Of a DNA stretch of 27,806 bases, positions 14,271 to 23,242 are shown piece by piece. The stretch comes from an uncultured Eubacteriales bacterium (GTDB lineage: Bacteria; Bacillota; Clostridia; Oscillospirales; Ruminococcaceae), in NCBI GenBank assembly GCA_900318545.1, contig ONLC01000006.1:1-27806 (forward strand), read 5' to 3'. Below the pieces are notes generated by a model that searched no databases, was not told the DNA's origin, and saw only the letters and a program-made list of their open reading frames with translations. Position 1 is the stretch's first letter. Every line of letters begins with the position of its first letter. The position numbers and the translations under genes were made by a program.

Positions 14271-15202
14271 GTATTACAGTTGGCTTTGATACAAGCAATT
14301 ACACCACCTCTGCGGCTGTGCTCGACACCTCTGATATGAGTGTCAGAAATGTAAAGCGGCTGCTGCCCGTTAAGGACGGGGAAAGAGGGCTCAGGCAGTC
14401 AGATGCAGTTTTCCTGCACACAAAAGCCCTGCCCGAGATAATGGAAGAGGCCTTTGAGGGCATTGACCGTGTTGATGCCTGCGGCTGTTCTTGCGCCCCG
14501 AGGCTTGTACAGGGCTCATATATGCCTTGCTTTTTAGTCGGAATGAATGCCGCAGCCGCCTTCTCACACGGGGCAGGCTGTGAGCTTTTTATGACCTCGC
14601 ATCAGATAGGGCATATACTGGCGGCTCTGTTTTCCTGCGGAAGGCTTGACCTTATAAAGGGAGATAAGCCCTTTGCGGCATTTCATGTAAGCGGAGGAAC
14701 TACCGATCTTCTGCTTTGCACTCCCGATAAGGAGCACAATGCAAGGATAGAACGAATAGGCGGCAGCTCCGACCTTAATGCAGGCCAGGCAATAGACCGC
14801 TGCGGAGTGAGGCTTGGGCTCAGCTTTCCCTGCGGTGCAGAGCTTGAAAGGCTTGCCGAACAAAGCCATACTCAGTTTGCTATAAGACCTGTAGTCAAGG
14901 GGCTGTACTGCTCGCTATCGGGGATAGAGAACAAGTGCATGAAGCTTATGGACTCGGGCTATGATAAGTGCGATGTTGCAAAATTCTGCATCGACAGCGT
15001 TTGTGCATCTGTTGAGGGTCTTACTAAGGCCCTTCTTGAAAAGTATAACGCAATTGAGATAATATATGCAGGCGGTGTGATGTCTAACCGCAGTATCAGG
15101 GCGAAGCTCTCGCAGTACGGAAGCTTTGCAAGCCCTGAGCTGTCCTCCGACAATGCCGTCGGCACTGCCGTTTATGCGGCACTGAGAAAGGGGCTGATAT
15201 AG
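14267..15202 (+). CDS. TsaD/Kae1-like protein (peptidase M22 family paralogue)
   Basis: A 311-residue protein with the ASKHA-fold features of TsaD. It has a GFDTSNYTTSAAVLD phosphate loop, a metal-binding HxxxH at H112 and H116 (SHQIGHILAAL), VSGGTTDLLLC, AGQAIDRCG and AGGVMSNRSI, and ends with a DNAVGTAVYAAL motif. True TsaD makes the t6A base of tRNAs. This gene looks like the divergent clostridial copy that sits between nusB and xseA, because the start differs from the usual GIETSCDET. It may have another task, or form a pair with a separate TsaD. It overlaps nusB by four bases and shares one base with xseA. Confidence 0.8.
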   Translation: MSITVGFDTSNYTTSAAVLDTSDMSVRNVKRLLPVKDGERGLRQSDAVFLHTKALPEIMEEAFEGIDRVDACGCSCAPRLVQGSYMPCFLVGMNAAAAFSHGAGCELFMTSHQIGHILAALFSCGRLDLIKGDKPFAAFHVSGGTTDLLLCTPDKEHNARIERIGGSSDLNAGQAIDRCGVRLGLSFPCGAELERLAEQSHTQFAIRPVVKGLYCSLSGIENKCMKLMDSGYDKCDVAKFCIDSVCASVEGLTKALLEKYNAIEIIYAGGVMSNRSIRAKLSQYGSFASPELSSDNAVGTAVYAALRKGLI

Positions 15203-16422
15203 TGGCGTCGATACTGACGGTTACTCAGCTTAATAATTACCTGTCTTTGAGAATAAAGGCAGACCCTAAAATGAAGGGCGTGGCCGTAAAGGGCGAGATC
15301 TCGAACTACAGCCTTAATTCACGCTCGGGACACGCATATTTCTCGCTTAAAGATACAGAGTCCTCGATCTCCTGTGCGATGTTCGCTCCAAGGCCCTCAA
15401 AGCTGAGGTTCACCCCCGAGGACGGAATGAAGGTAATGGCAGTCGGCAATGCAGGCGTGTATGCAAAAAGCGGCTATTGTCAGATAATAGTTACAGAGAT
15501 AGTACCCTCTGGCGTGGGAGAGGTACACACAGGTATAGAACAGACTAAAAAAGAGCTTGAAGCTCTCGGAATATTCAAGCAGGAACGCAAAAAGCAGATA
15601 CCTCTTGTCCCTCGGAAGATAGCAGTAGTGACATCTCCTACGGGTGCGGCATTGCAGGATATCATAAGGGTAATGTCAAGGCGTTATCCGCTTTGCGAGC
15701 TTATGGTTTTCGGAGCACCCGTACAGGGCGATGATGCTCATATCCATATCTGCGAGGCCATCAGAAAGGCCGACAAAAGCGGAGCAGATACACTGATAGT
15801 TGCAAGGGGCGGCGGCTCGGCAGAGGACCTTATGCCTTTTAATCATAAGTCGGTTGTGCTTGCAGTCGCTGACTGCGAAACGCCTGTTATTACGGCAGTG
15901 GGTCATGAGGTTGATACCACCCTTGTTGACTATGCCGCAGACCTCAGAGTGCCGACACCCTCGGCAGCAGCTGAGCAGGCTGTACCGGATATGGCTGAAA
16001 TGAAGGGTACCCTGAAGCTTGTGAGTGACAGGCTTGAAAAAGCCTTTGAAAAGTCGCTCTCAGACAGGCTCGGAAAGGTCGGGGAGTATTCCTCAAGGCT
16101 CAGACTGCTTTCTCCCGTGAAGAAGCTTGAGCAGGCAGAGGAAAAGCTTTCGGGATATGAAGGCTCGATCTCAAAGAGTATGGAAAGCATACTCTCAAAG
16201 CTTGATATGAGGCTTGATAAGGCGGTTTCGTCACTGGCGGCACTGAGTCCGTTCGGAGTACTTTCAAGGGGCTACTCAATGGTGACGCTTGACGGCAGAG
16301 CAGTAACGGAAGCTGCAGAGCTGTCCGAGGGAGATAAGGTTGAGATCAGGTTCTCACATTCCTCGGCAGAGGCTAAGATCACGAAAATAAACGAGGATAG
16401 CGGTGACATAAATGACATTTGA
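15202..16422 (+). CDS. xseA: Exodeoxyribonuclease VII large subunit
   Basis: The catalytic subunit of exonuclease VII, which degrades single-stranded DNA to oligonucleotides. It has 406 residues with an N-terminal OB-fold (about 5-100, including GEISNYSLNSRSGHAYFSLKD), a central catalytic domain with ARGGGSAEDLMPFN and the GHEVDTTLVDYAADLR block (residues 234-249), and a C-terminal coiled coil that binds XseB. The start is GTG 15202, which shares one base with the TAG stop of the TsaD-like gene; an AAAGGGG site stands about 8 bases ahead. Its last 11 bases overlap xseB, which makes coupled synthesis of both subunits likely. Confidence 0.97.
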   Translation: MASILTVTQLNNYLSLRIKADPKMKGVAVKGEISNYSLNSRSGHAYFSLKDTESSISCAMFAPRPSKLRFTPEDGMKVMAVGNAGVYAKSGYCQIIVTEIVPSGVGEVHTGIEQTKKELEALGIFKQERKKQIPLVPRKIAVVTSPTGAALQDIIRVMSRRYPLCELMVFGAPVQGDDAHIHICEAIRKADKSGADTLIVARGGGSAEDLMPFNHKSVVLAVADCETPVITAVGHEVDTTLVDYAADLRVPTPSAAAEQAVPDMAEMKGTLKLVSDRLEKAFEKSLSDRLGKVGEYSSRLRLLSPVKKLEQAEEKLSGYEGSISKSMESILSKLDMRLDKAVSSLAALSPFGVLSRGYSMVTLDGRAVTEAAELSEGDKVEIRFSHSSAEAKITKINEDSGDINDI

Positions 16423-16600
16423 AGAGAAAATGACACGGCTCGGTGAGATAACCGAGAAGCTTGAAAAGGATAATCCAAGCCTTAATGAATCCCTCGACCT
16501 TTATAAGGAGGGAGTGGCACTTTGTGCTGACTGTAAAAAGGAGCTTGAAGAGGCTAAGCTTACTGTAAAAAATATGGACGGTGAAAAAACCGATGAATGA
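16412..16600 (+). CDS. xseB: Exodeoxyribonuclease VII small subunit
   Basis: A 62-residue helical protein that wraps the coiled coil of XseA. It starts MTFEEKMTRLGEITEKLEKD and has the conserved LNESLDLYKEGVALCADCKKEL segment. Length is normal for the family. ATG 16412 lies within the xseA end (11-base overlap), and its own end overlaps the start of ispA. Confidence 0.97.
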   Translation: MTFEEKMTRLGEITEKLEKDNPSLNESLDLYKEGVALCADCKKELEEAKLTVKNMDGEKTDE

Positions 16601-17486
16601 TATGAATAAGGCTAAGCTCGATTATTACATCGAGCTTGTTGAGGAGCAGCTTAAAAAGTTCACAGCCTCAAAGCCCGAGCTTCAGGGCGAGGTAGTTAAG
16701 GCTATGGAGTATTCACTGCTTGCAGGCGGAAAAAGGCTGAGGCCTATCCTTGTGATGGAGTTTGCAAGAATGTGCGGAGAGAAAAAGCCCGAAAAATACA
16801 TTGCTGCTGCCTGCAGCGTTGAGCTTATTCATACATATTCGCTCATACACGATGACCTTCCCTGTATGGATAACGATGACTACCGCAGAGGCAAGCCCTC
16901 GTGCCATAAGGCCTTCGGCGAGGACATAGCTCTTCTCGCAGGAGATGCTCTGAATTCAATGGCATTTGAGGTGATCTCAGATGCGGCAATGGCCGGGGAT
17001 ATTCCGCCCGAGAGGGCTATAATGCTTGTGTCGGTGCTTTCAAAGGCGATAGGCTCTGACGGAATGATAGGCGGACAGGTGATAGACCTTAAAACCGAGG
17101 GCAAGGATATTGACCTTGAAACCCTGAACGTTCTGCAGACCTGCAAAACAGGAGCCCTTATCGAGGCTGCCTGCGTTATGGGAGCAGTCCTTGCAGGAAG
17201 CTTTGAAGCAATTCCCTTTGCCGCCGACTACGCAAAGGCTCTCGGCAGAGCCTTCCAGATAGTTGACGACATCTTAGATGTAACAGGCACCTTTGATGAG
17301 CTCGGCAAGCCTATCGGCAGTGATGAGGAGCAGCACAAAAACACCTATGTTACACTTCTGGGTCTTGAGCGTTCGCAGTCGATAGCAAAGCAGCTTACTG
17401 TTGAAGCACTCGGACATCTGCGTTATTTTGAAGAACATGAATTTCTGTCTCAGCTCACAGAGGAACTTCTCACAAGGAGAAGCTGA
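16593..17486 (+). CDS. ispA: Farnesyl diphosphate synthase / polyprenyl synthetase
   Basis: A 297-residue isoprenoid chain-elongating enzyme that condenses IPP with DMAPP and GPP. The two aspartate-rich magnesium sites are visible: DDLPCMDNDD at residues 87-96 and DDILD at 225-229. GGKRLRPIL near the start binds IPP. The position beside xseB and dxs is a common order in Firmicutes and links this step to precursor supply by Dxs. I chose ATG 16593, eight bases after GGTGA; GTG 16581 lies within that site and ATG 16602 is too distant. It overlaps xseB by eight bases. Confidence 0.95.
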   Translation: MNDMNKAKLDYYIELVEEQLKKFTASKPELQGEVVKAMEYSLLAGGKRLRPILVMEFARMCGEKKPEKYIAAACSVELIHTYSLIHDDLPCMDNDDYRRGKPSCHKAFGEDIALLAGDALNSMAFEVISDAAMAGDIPPERAIMLVSVLSKAIGSDGMIGGQVIDLKTEGKDIDLETLNVLQTCKTGALIEAACVMGAVLAGSFEAIPFAADYAKALGRAFQIVDDILDVTGTFDELGKPIGSDEEQHKNTYVTLLGLERSQSIAKQLTVEALGHLRYFEEHEFLSQLTEELLTRRS

Positions 17487-17488
17487 GC

Positions 17489-17515
17489 ATGATTGGGGAT
17501 CATTTGATTGACTGA
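17489..17515 (+). other. Eight-codon mini-ORF overlapping the dxs start
   Basis: ATG 17489 stands nine bases after a good AAGGAG (17474-17479) and encodes MIGDHLID, stopping at TGA 17513-17515, five bases past the TTG start of dxs in another frame. The gap between ispA and dxs holds no better start for dxs. Ribosomes ending this frame could re-start at the TTG. The peptide may have no function of its own. Confidence 0.4.
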
Positions 17516-19361
17516 GAAAAAGACCGACCTTAAAAGCCTGAAGCTTCCTCAGGATCTGAAAAAGCTTTCTGTTGAGGAATGCGAGGAGCTTTGTGAAGAT
17601 ATACGAAAAATACTTATAAGCACTGTTTCAAAAACAGGAGGGCATCTTGCCTCGAATCTTGGAACGGTGGAGCTTACTATGGCTATACATAGGGTATTTG
17701 ACTCTCCCAAGGATAAGATCGTGTGGGACGTCGGGCACCAGGCATACACACATAAGATACTCACAGGCAGGCTTGACAAGATAGGCACATTAAGGCAGGA
17801 AAACGGCATTTCGGGCTTCTGCCGCCCCGATGAGTCAAAGCACGATGCATTTGTGAGCGGCCATAGCTCTACCTCGGTATCTGCGGCACTGGGTATCGCC
17901 ACAGCTATGAAGCTCAGCGGTGACAACGAACACCACGCTATCGCAGTTGTCGGTGACGGAGCCTCAACAGGCGGTGAGCTTTATGAGGGCCTTAACAATG
18001 CAGGCAAGAGTGAGACTAACATTATTGTAATACTGAACTACAATGAGATGTCGATCTCCAAAAATGTCGGAGCTATGGCAAAGTATCTCTCCACAATGAG
18101 AACAAAAGAAACCTACAGAAAAACCAAAAGCCGTGTTCAGCGTGTTCTTGAGGCGACACCTCTTGTGGGTAAGCCCGTAGAGAACGCTATCAGAAGCTCT
18201 AAGGACGCTTTTAAGAATATTCTTATCCACAGCACTATGTTTGAGGATCTGGGTTTTGAGTTCATAGGACCTCTTAACGGACATGACCTGAATGACCTTG
18301 AAAGGGGTCTTACTGCTGCCAAAAAGCTTGGTAAGCCTGTTTTTGTCCATGTGAATACAGTTAAAGGCAAGGGCTATAAGCCTGCGGAGCAGAACCCGGG
18401 CGAGTATCACGGCATAGGCAGCTTTGAGATAGCAACAGGAAACCCTGATGTTGTCCTTTCAGACAGCTTTTCATCTGTTATGGGCAGGCATCTTTGTGTC
18501 CTTGCCGAGAAAAACAAAAAAGTCTGTGCGGTAACTGCCGCCATGAAATACGGAACGGGGCTTCAGTACTTTGCAAAGAAGTATCCCTCACGCTTTTTCG
18601 ATGTAGGCATAGCCGAGGAGCACGCTGTCACCTTCTGCGGAGGGCTGGCGTCAATGGGCTATGTGCCTGTTTTTGCAGTCTATTCGACCTTTTTGCAGCG
18701 TTCCTATGACCAGCTTATCCATGACCTGTCAATAATGGGAACTCACGCAGTTATCTGTGTTGACCGAGCAGGCATAGTCGGTGATGACGGAGAAACGCAT
18801 CAGGGAATATTTGATGTGAATTTCCTGACCACTATCCCCGGTGTTACCGTGTATTCTCCGTCGATATACTCGGAGCTTGAAGCCTGTCTTGACAAGGCCG
18901 TGAACGAGGACAAGGGACTTGTGGTAGTCAGATATCCGAGGGGGGCAGACCGCTCTCCGAGGTCAAAGCCCGAGACCTCATACACCTATGAGGAAAACGG
19001 CTCAAAGACTCTTGCTGTAACCTACGGCAGGCTTGCAAACAACCTTTACAAGGCCTGCGGCAGCATAGAAAACGAAGCCGACAAGCCCGATACTCTGAAC
19101 CTTGTAAAGCTCTGGCCGATAAATGAGGATACCGTCTGTCTTATGGAGAAATACGACAGAGTGGTATTCTTTGAAGAAGCCTACAGCTCGGGCTGTCTTG
19201 CGGAGAAGTACTCGGCAAGGCTCAAAAATATTGAGTGCCATGCAATTGACGGCTTTGTTCACCACGGAAAGCCTGCGGCTCTGCTTGATGAGCTGGGGCT
19301 CTCGGCTGAGAAAATGAAGGACACTATACTCGGGAGCAAAAACGATGTCACAGAGACTTGA
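17508..19361 (+). CDS. dxs: 1-deoxy-D-xylulose-5-phosphate synthase
   Basis: A thiamine diphosphate enzyme that condenses pyruvate and glyceraldehyde-3-phosphate, the entry step of the MEP isoprenoid pathway. It has 617 residues. SKTGGHLASNLGTVELTMAIH opens the N-terminal domain, GDG for TPP binding is at residues 149-151 followed by the GGELYEGLNNAG segment, and DVGIAEEHAV holds the catalytic glutamate (E370/E371). The start is taken as TTG 17508 with GGGG (17495-17498) nine bases upstream; no in-frame ATG lies near, and the next residues already align with the family. The start is preceded by a mini-ORF. The last 17 bases overlap tlyA. Confidence 0.95.
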   Translation: MTEKKTDLKSLKLPQDLKKLSVEECEELCEDIRKILISTVSKTGGHLASNLGTVELTMAIHRVFDSPKDKIVWDVGHQAYTHKILTGRLDKIGTLRQENGISGFCRPDESKHDAFVSGHSSTSVSAALGIATAMKLSGDNEHHAIAVVGDGASTGGELYEGLNNAGKSETNIIVILNYNEMSISKNVGAMAKYLSTMRTKETYRKTKSRVQRVLEATPLVGKPVENAIRSSKDAFKNILIHSTMFEDLGFEFIGPLNGHDLNDLERGLTAAKKLGKPVFVHVNTVKGKGYKPAEQNPGEYHGIGSFEIATGNPDVVLSDSFSSVMGRHLCVLAEKNKKVCAVTAAMKYGTGLQYFAKKYPSRFFDVGIAEEHAVTFCGGLASMGYVPVFAVYSTFLQRSYDQLIHDLSIMGTHAVICVDRAGIVGDDGETHQGIFDVNFLTTIPGVTVYSPSIYSELEACLDKAVNEDKGLVVVRYPRGADRSPRSKPETSYTYEENGSKTLAVTYGRLANNLYKACGSIENEADKPDTLNLVKLWPINEDTVCLMEKYDRVVFFEEAYSSGCLAEKYSARLKNIECHAIDGFVHHGKPAALLDELGLSAEKMKDTILGSKNDVTET

Positions 19362-20169
19362 TGCATACCTTGTCGAAGCAGGGCTCATAAAAAGCCGTGA
19401 GAGAGCGAAAGCCCTTATAAAAAGCGGCGGAGTGAAGGTCGGCGGAAGGGTGATCACAAAACCTGCCTTTGCGGTAGGCGAGACGGACGAGGTCGAGTGC
19501 TCCGAGGATACGCTCAGCTTTGTAGGCAGGGGCGGTGAAAAGCTCGAGCACGCCTTTGAGGTGTTCGGACTTGATGTGCAGGGTCTGTGCTGTGCGGATA
19601 TAGGAGCCTCAACAGGCGGTTTTACCGAGTGCCTTCTGCGGCACGGAGCAAGGAGAGTCTATGCCGTTGATGTCGGTCACGGACAGCTTGATGAAGGCCT
19701 GCGTTCTGACCCGAGAGTCAGGGATATGGAGGGCATAAACGCAAGATATATGACTCCCGCACTGTTTGAGGAGATGCCCACGTTTATCTGCGGAGACCTT
19801 TCATTTATTTCGCTGAGGCTTGTGATCTCGGCTATGATTGAGTGCCTTTGCGAGGGCGGAGAGCTTGTTTTGCTTATAAAGCCGCAGTTCGAGGCAGGAA
19901 GAGCCGCACTGAACAAAAAGGGCATAGTAAAAGACCCGAAGGAGCATATCCGTGTTATCAGGGAGCTGACAGAGCTTTTCACTCAGTCGGGACTGACGGT
20001 GCTCGGGCTTGCATATTCGGGAATAAGGGGCTCGGACGGCAATATCGAGTACCTTATCCGTATGAAAAAGGGAGGATCGCACAAAACTGCGGTCATTTCT
20101 CCCGAAGAGACCGTGAAGGCGGCATTCGCACATTTCAAAGACCACCGGCCTAAGGAGGCTCACCCATGA
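19345..20169 (+). CDS. tlyA: TlyA-family rRNA 2'-O-methyltransferase
   Basis: A 274-residue protein with an N-terminal S4 RNA-binding domain (RLDAYLVEAGLIKSRERAKA) and a C-terminal FtsJ/RrmJ-type methyltransferase. The SAM-binding motif is DIGASTGGFTECLL, and ICGDLSFISL and LIKPQFEAGR follow. TlyA proteins 2'-O-methylate rRNA; some also act as hemolysins, and that second role is not implied here. ATG 19345 lies inside the dxs end (17-base overlap) and follows GGGAG. Its last four bases overlap nadK (ATGA). Confidence 0.93.
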   Translation: MSQRLDAYLVEAGLIKSRERAKALIKSGGVKVGGRVITKPAFAVGETDEVECSEDTLSFVGRGGEKLEHAFEVFGLDVQGLCCADIGASTGGFTECLLRHGARRVYAVDVGHGQLDEGLRSDPRVRDMEGINARYMTPALFEEMPTFICGDLSFISLRLVISAMIECLCEGGELVLLIKPQFEAGRAALNKKGIVKDPKEHIRVIRELTELFTQSGLTVLGLAYSGIRGSDGNIEYLIRMKKGGSHKTAVISPEETVKAAFAHFKDHRPKEAHP

Positions 20170-21047
20170 AAATCTATATGCACCCAAATCTTGACAAAGC
20201 AAACGCCTTTGAGTATACCTGCGAGGCAGTAAAGATACTCTCCGAAAACGGAGCCGATATCTATCTGCGAGATGAATACAGGCTTATATTTTCGGGGGTA
20301 GAGAATGTGAGCTTTGTTGATGAGGAAAGCTTTATCCCGAAGTGCGATATGATAATAGCTGTCGGCGGTGACGGCACTATACTCAAATGCTCAAAAAAGG
20401 CGGCACTGCATGAAAAACCTGTCCTTGGAATAAACTGCGGAAGGCTCGGCTTTATGGCTTCTCTGGAGCACACACAGCTGGGGCTTCTGGGTAAGCTTAT
20501 GAGGGGTGAGTACACCAGAAGCAGACGTATGATGCTGGAGGTAAAGGTAGATCACAAGGGCGATGTGCAGAGCTTCACCGCTTTGAACGATGTGAGCGTT
20601 TCCCGCTGTGATGACTGCAAGATAGCAGATTTCTCTGTATCGAAAAACAACAGGGTGATTTCATCACTCAGGGCTGACGGAGTTATCCTCTCAACAGCGA
20701 CAGGTGCTACAGCCTACTCTATGTCGGCAGGCGGTCCTATAATCGAACCCGAGATGAACTGCATCGAGTTTACGCAGATCTGTGCTCATTCTCTGTTTGC
20801 AAGGAGTATGATCCTTTGTGCAGACAGCAGTATCACAGTTAAGGTCGGCACGAACAATGGCAGCCACGTTTGGGTGAATGTTGACGGAAATAACGTTGCA
20901 AAGCTCACTGACAGCGACAAGGTCTATGTTACGGGCTCAAAGTATTATGTTGATATTATAGATATTTCGGGCGGCAGCTTCTTTACATCTATCCACAAGA
21001 AGCTTATGCAGCCTCTTAAAGGCTCGGAGGAGGAATCTCATGAATAA
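20166..21047 (+). CDS. nadK: NAD kinase
   Basis: Phosphorylates NAD to NADP. It has 293 residues. The catalytic GGDGT is at residues 67-71, preceded by MIIAVGG and followed by GINCGRLGFMASLEH. The DGVILSTATGATAYSMSAGGPI block is the second family signature. The start ATG overlaps the tlyA stop (ATGA) after AAGGAGG-type bases at 20153-20157. Its NADPH product is used by the MEP pathway enzyme after Dxs, so neighbours share a supply line. Its last eight bases overlap argR. Confidence 0.97.
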   Translation: MKIYMHPNLDKANAFEYTCEAVKILSENGADIYLRDEYRLIFSGVENVSFVDEESFIPKCDMIIAVGGDGTILKCSKKAALHEKPVLGINCGRLGFMASLEHTQLGLLGKLMRGEYTRSRRMMLEVKVDHKGDVQSFTALNDVSVSRCDDCKIADFSVSKNNRVISSLRADGVILSTATGATAYSMSAGGPIIEPEMNCIEFTQICAHSLFARSMILCADSSITVKVGTNNGSHVWVNVDGNNVAKLTDSDKVYVTGSKYYVDIIDISGGSFFTSIHKKLMQPLKGSEEESHE

Positions 21048-21501
21048 AAAAACGAGACAGGAGCTTATACTAAAGCTCGTTTCCGGGCAGATCATAGATA
21101 CGCAGGAGGGGCTCAGAGAGGCACTTTGCGCTGAGGGCTGCGAGGTCACTCAGGCAACGCTGTCACGGGATATCCGTGAGCTTGACCTTATTAAAGCGGC
21201 TGACGGCTCGGGAAAATACCGCTACAGGGCGCCCTCTGTAAACAAGACCGAGGGCAGCGAGAGTGCTGCACTCTACAGCCTGCTTGCAGATGCAGTCGTG
21301 AATGTTGACTATGCTATGAATACGGTAGTAGTCAAGTGTATGAGCGGAATGGCACAGGCAGTCTGTGCAAAGCTTGATGTGATAGAGCTTGAAAACATAG
21401 TAGGTACTCTTGCAGGTGATGACACTATCTTTATCCTTATGCGTACCGAGGCGGATGCAAGGCTCATCACTAAGGAGTTCTCGGCTATTATTACTAAATA
21501 A
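21040..21501 (+). CDS. argR: Arginine repressor ArgR/AhrC
   Basis: A 153-residue DNA-binding regulator of arginine metabolism. The N-terminal winged helix-turn-helix includes ATLSRDIRELDLIK, and the C-terminal arginine-binding, hexamer-forming domain includes GTLAGDDTIFILMRTE. No arginine genes are in the window; location just before recN is the standard Firmicutes order and probably does not mean co-regulation. ATG 21040 follows GGAGGAATCTC, and the frame overlaps the nadK end by eight bases. Confidence 0.96.
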   Translation: MNKKTRQELILKLVSGQIIDTQEGLREALCAEGCEVTQATLSRDIRELDLIKAADGSGKYRYRAPSVNKTEGSESAALYSLLADAVVNVDYAMNTVVVKCMSGMAQAVCAKLDVIELENIVGTLAGDDTIFILMRTEADARLITKEFSAIITK

Positions 21502-21517
21502 ACAGGATCTGATAAAA

Positions 21518-23188
21518 ATGCTCAAGGAAATTTATATAGAAAACCTTGCCGTTATCGAGAAAGCGACTATCGGCTTCTGTGATTCGCTCAATGTGTTTAC
21601 GGGCGAGACAGGAGCAGGAAAGTCAATTCTCATTAACGGCATTAATGCGATACTGGGTCAGCGCTCCAATAAGGATATTGTAAGAAGCGGAGCAAAAAAG
21701 GCTGTTATCTCGGCACTGTTCACAGATGTCAGCGAAAAGGTACGTGAGAAGCTTTCCGAGCTTGGAATTGACGATGAAGACGGGCAGCTTATCCTCACCA
21801 GAGAGATAGCAGCTGACGGCGGAAGTATGGCAAGGATAAATTCAAGGGCAGTGAATGTGTCTGCAATGAAGGAGCTCGGAGAGCTGCTTGTAAACATTCA
21901 CGGTCAGCACGATAATCAGATACTTATGTCGCCCGAGCGTCATATCGACATTCTCGACAGCTATGCCGAGTCTTCTGCTCTTATTGAGGACTATAAAACA
22001 GCCTTCAGACAGCTTCAGCAAAAAGCCAAGGAGATAAACAAGCTCAAAGCAGAAAGGGCTCAGAAGGCCGACCGCATAGACATCCTGCGTGAGCGTTTTG
22101 ATGAGCTTTCGGCACTTAACATCAAAGAGGGCGAAGACGATGAGATAGATGCAGAGCTCAATGTGATGAAAAACTCCGTCACTATCAGCGAGGCGCTTTA
22201 CGGAGCTATAACTCTTCTGTCTGGCGATGATGATACAGACGGAGCAGTCACCTTTGCACAGCGTTCCCGTGACAGGCTCTCGGGAATTACCGATGTGTAT
22301 GCCCAGTCTGCGGAGCTTTACGAAAGGCTCGATTCAGCAGCAATAGAGCTTGAGGACATTTCCGAGGAGCTGTCCTCTCTGCTTGATAAGCTGGAGGTTG
22401 ACCCTGTAAGATATGACTATCTGAACAGACGCTCAGAGGAGCTTCGCCGTGTGAAGAAAAAGTACGGTCCTGACCTGTCTGACGTTCTCAAGGTGCTTGA
22501 GGATACCGAGAATGAGCTCTCTATGCTTGAAAATGCCGATGAGAGTCTTGAAGAGCTGAACGCTCAGATGTCTGAGCTCTTAAAGACAGTAACTATTAAG
22601 GCAAATCTGCTCTCCGAGCACAGAATGAAGGCGGCAGAGCGCTTTACAAAGCAGGTAGCAGGCGAGCTTGAATTTCTGAATATGCCGGATGTAAAGCTTG
22701 AAGTGCGCAACGAAAAGGGCAAGCTCACCGTGAACGGAATGGACAATATTGAGTTTCTGATCTCCGCAAACGCAGGAGAGGAGCCAAAGCCTATCGCAAA
22801 GATCGCTTCGGGCGGTGAGCTTTCAAGGATTATGCTTGCACTCAAAAACGTAATTGCCGAGAAGGACGATATTGAGACGCTTATCTTCGATGAGATCGAC
22901 ACAGGTGTCAGCGGAAGAGCCGCTGAAAAGATAGGCATAAAGCTTCGCCAGATCTCAAAGCTCAGACAGGTGCTTTGCGTTACTCACCTGTCGCAGATCG
23001 CAGTCATGGCAGACGAGCATCTGCTTATAGAGAAGCGTGTCGAGGACGGCAGAACCAAGACCTCGGTAAGGCCGCTTGACCATGAGGGCAGAAAGAGGGA
23101 GCTTGCCCGTATCATGGGCGGCGAGAACATAACCGAGCTTATGCTCGAGAATGCCGACCAGTATCTTAAAGAGGCGGCAAAGCTCTGA
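21518..23188 (+). CDS. recN: DNA repair protein RecN
   Basis: An SMC-like ATPase for double-strand break repair, 556 residues. Walker A is GETGAGKS at residues 29-36 and a long central coiled coil spans about 155-380. The C-terminal half carries IASGGELSRIMLALKN (signature) and LIFDEIDTGVSGRAA (Walker B). The open frame extends upstream to 21410, but that part lies in argR. ATG 21518 is chosen because MLKEIYIENLAVI matches the family start and AGGA (21504-21507) lies upstream at about ten bases. It is the last gene of the long plus-strand block. Confidence 0.96.
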   Translation: MLKEIYIENLAVIEKATIGFCDSLNVFTGETGAGKSILINGINAILGQRSNKDIVRSGAKKAVISALFTDVSEKVREKLSELGIDDEDGQLILTREIAADGGSMARINSRAVNVSAMKELGELLVNIHGQHDNQILMSPERHIDILDSYAESSALIEDYKTAFRQLQQKAKEINKLKAERAQKADRIDILRERFDELSALNIKEGEDDEIDAELNVMKNSVTISEALYGAITLLSGDDDTDGAVTFAQRSRDRLSGITDVYAQSAELYERLDSAAIELEDISEELSSLLDKLEVDPVRYDYLNRRSEELRRVKKKYGPDLSDVLKVLEDTENELSMLENADESLEELNAQMSELLKTVTIKANLLSEHRMKAAERFTKQVAGELEFLNMPDVKLEVRNEKGKLTVNGMDNIEFLISANAGEEPKPIAKIASGGELSRIMLALKNVIAEKDDIETLIFDEIDTGVSGRAAEKIGIKLRQISKLRQVLCVTHLSQIAVMADEHLLIEKRVEDGRTKTSVRPLDHEGRKRELARIMGGENITELMLENADQYLKEAAKL

Positions 23189-23204
23189 ATAATGTCAGAC
23201 ATAC

Positions 23205-23242
23205 CTGCTGTCAGCCCGTATTTTCGGCTGACGGCAGTTTTT
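23205..23242 (+). terminator. Terminator after recN
   Basis: CTGCTGTCAGCC (23205-23216) pairs with GGCTGACGGCAG (23226-23237), 12 pairs with one G-U, around a 9-base loop, followed by TTTTT. It closes the asp23-to-recN block. Confidence 0.93.

Noticed and set aside
17964..18410. 148-residue minus-strand open frame
   Set aside because: Antisense to dxs, whose catalytic motifs are all in place.
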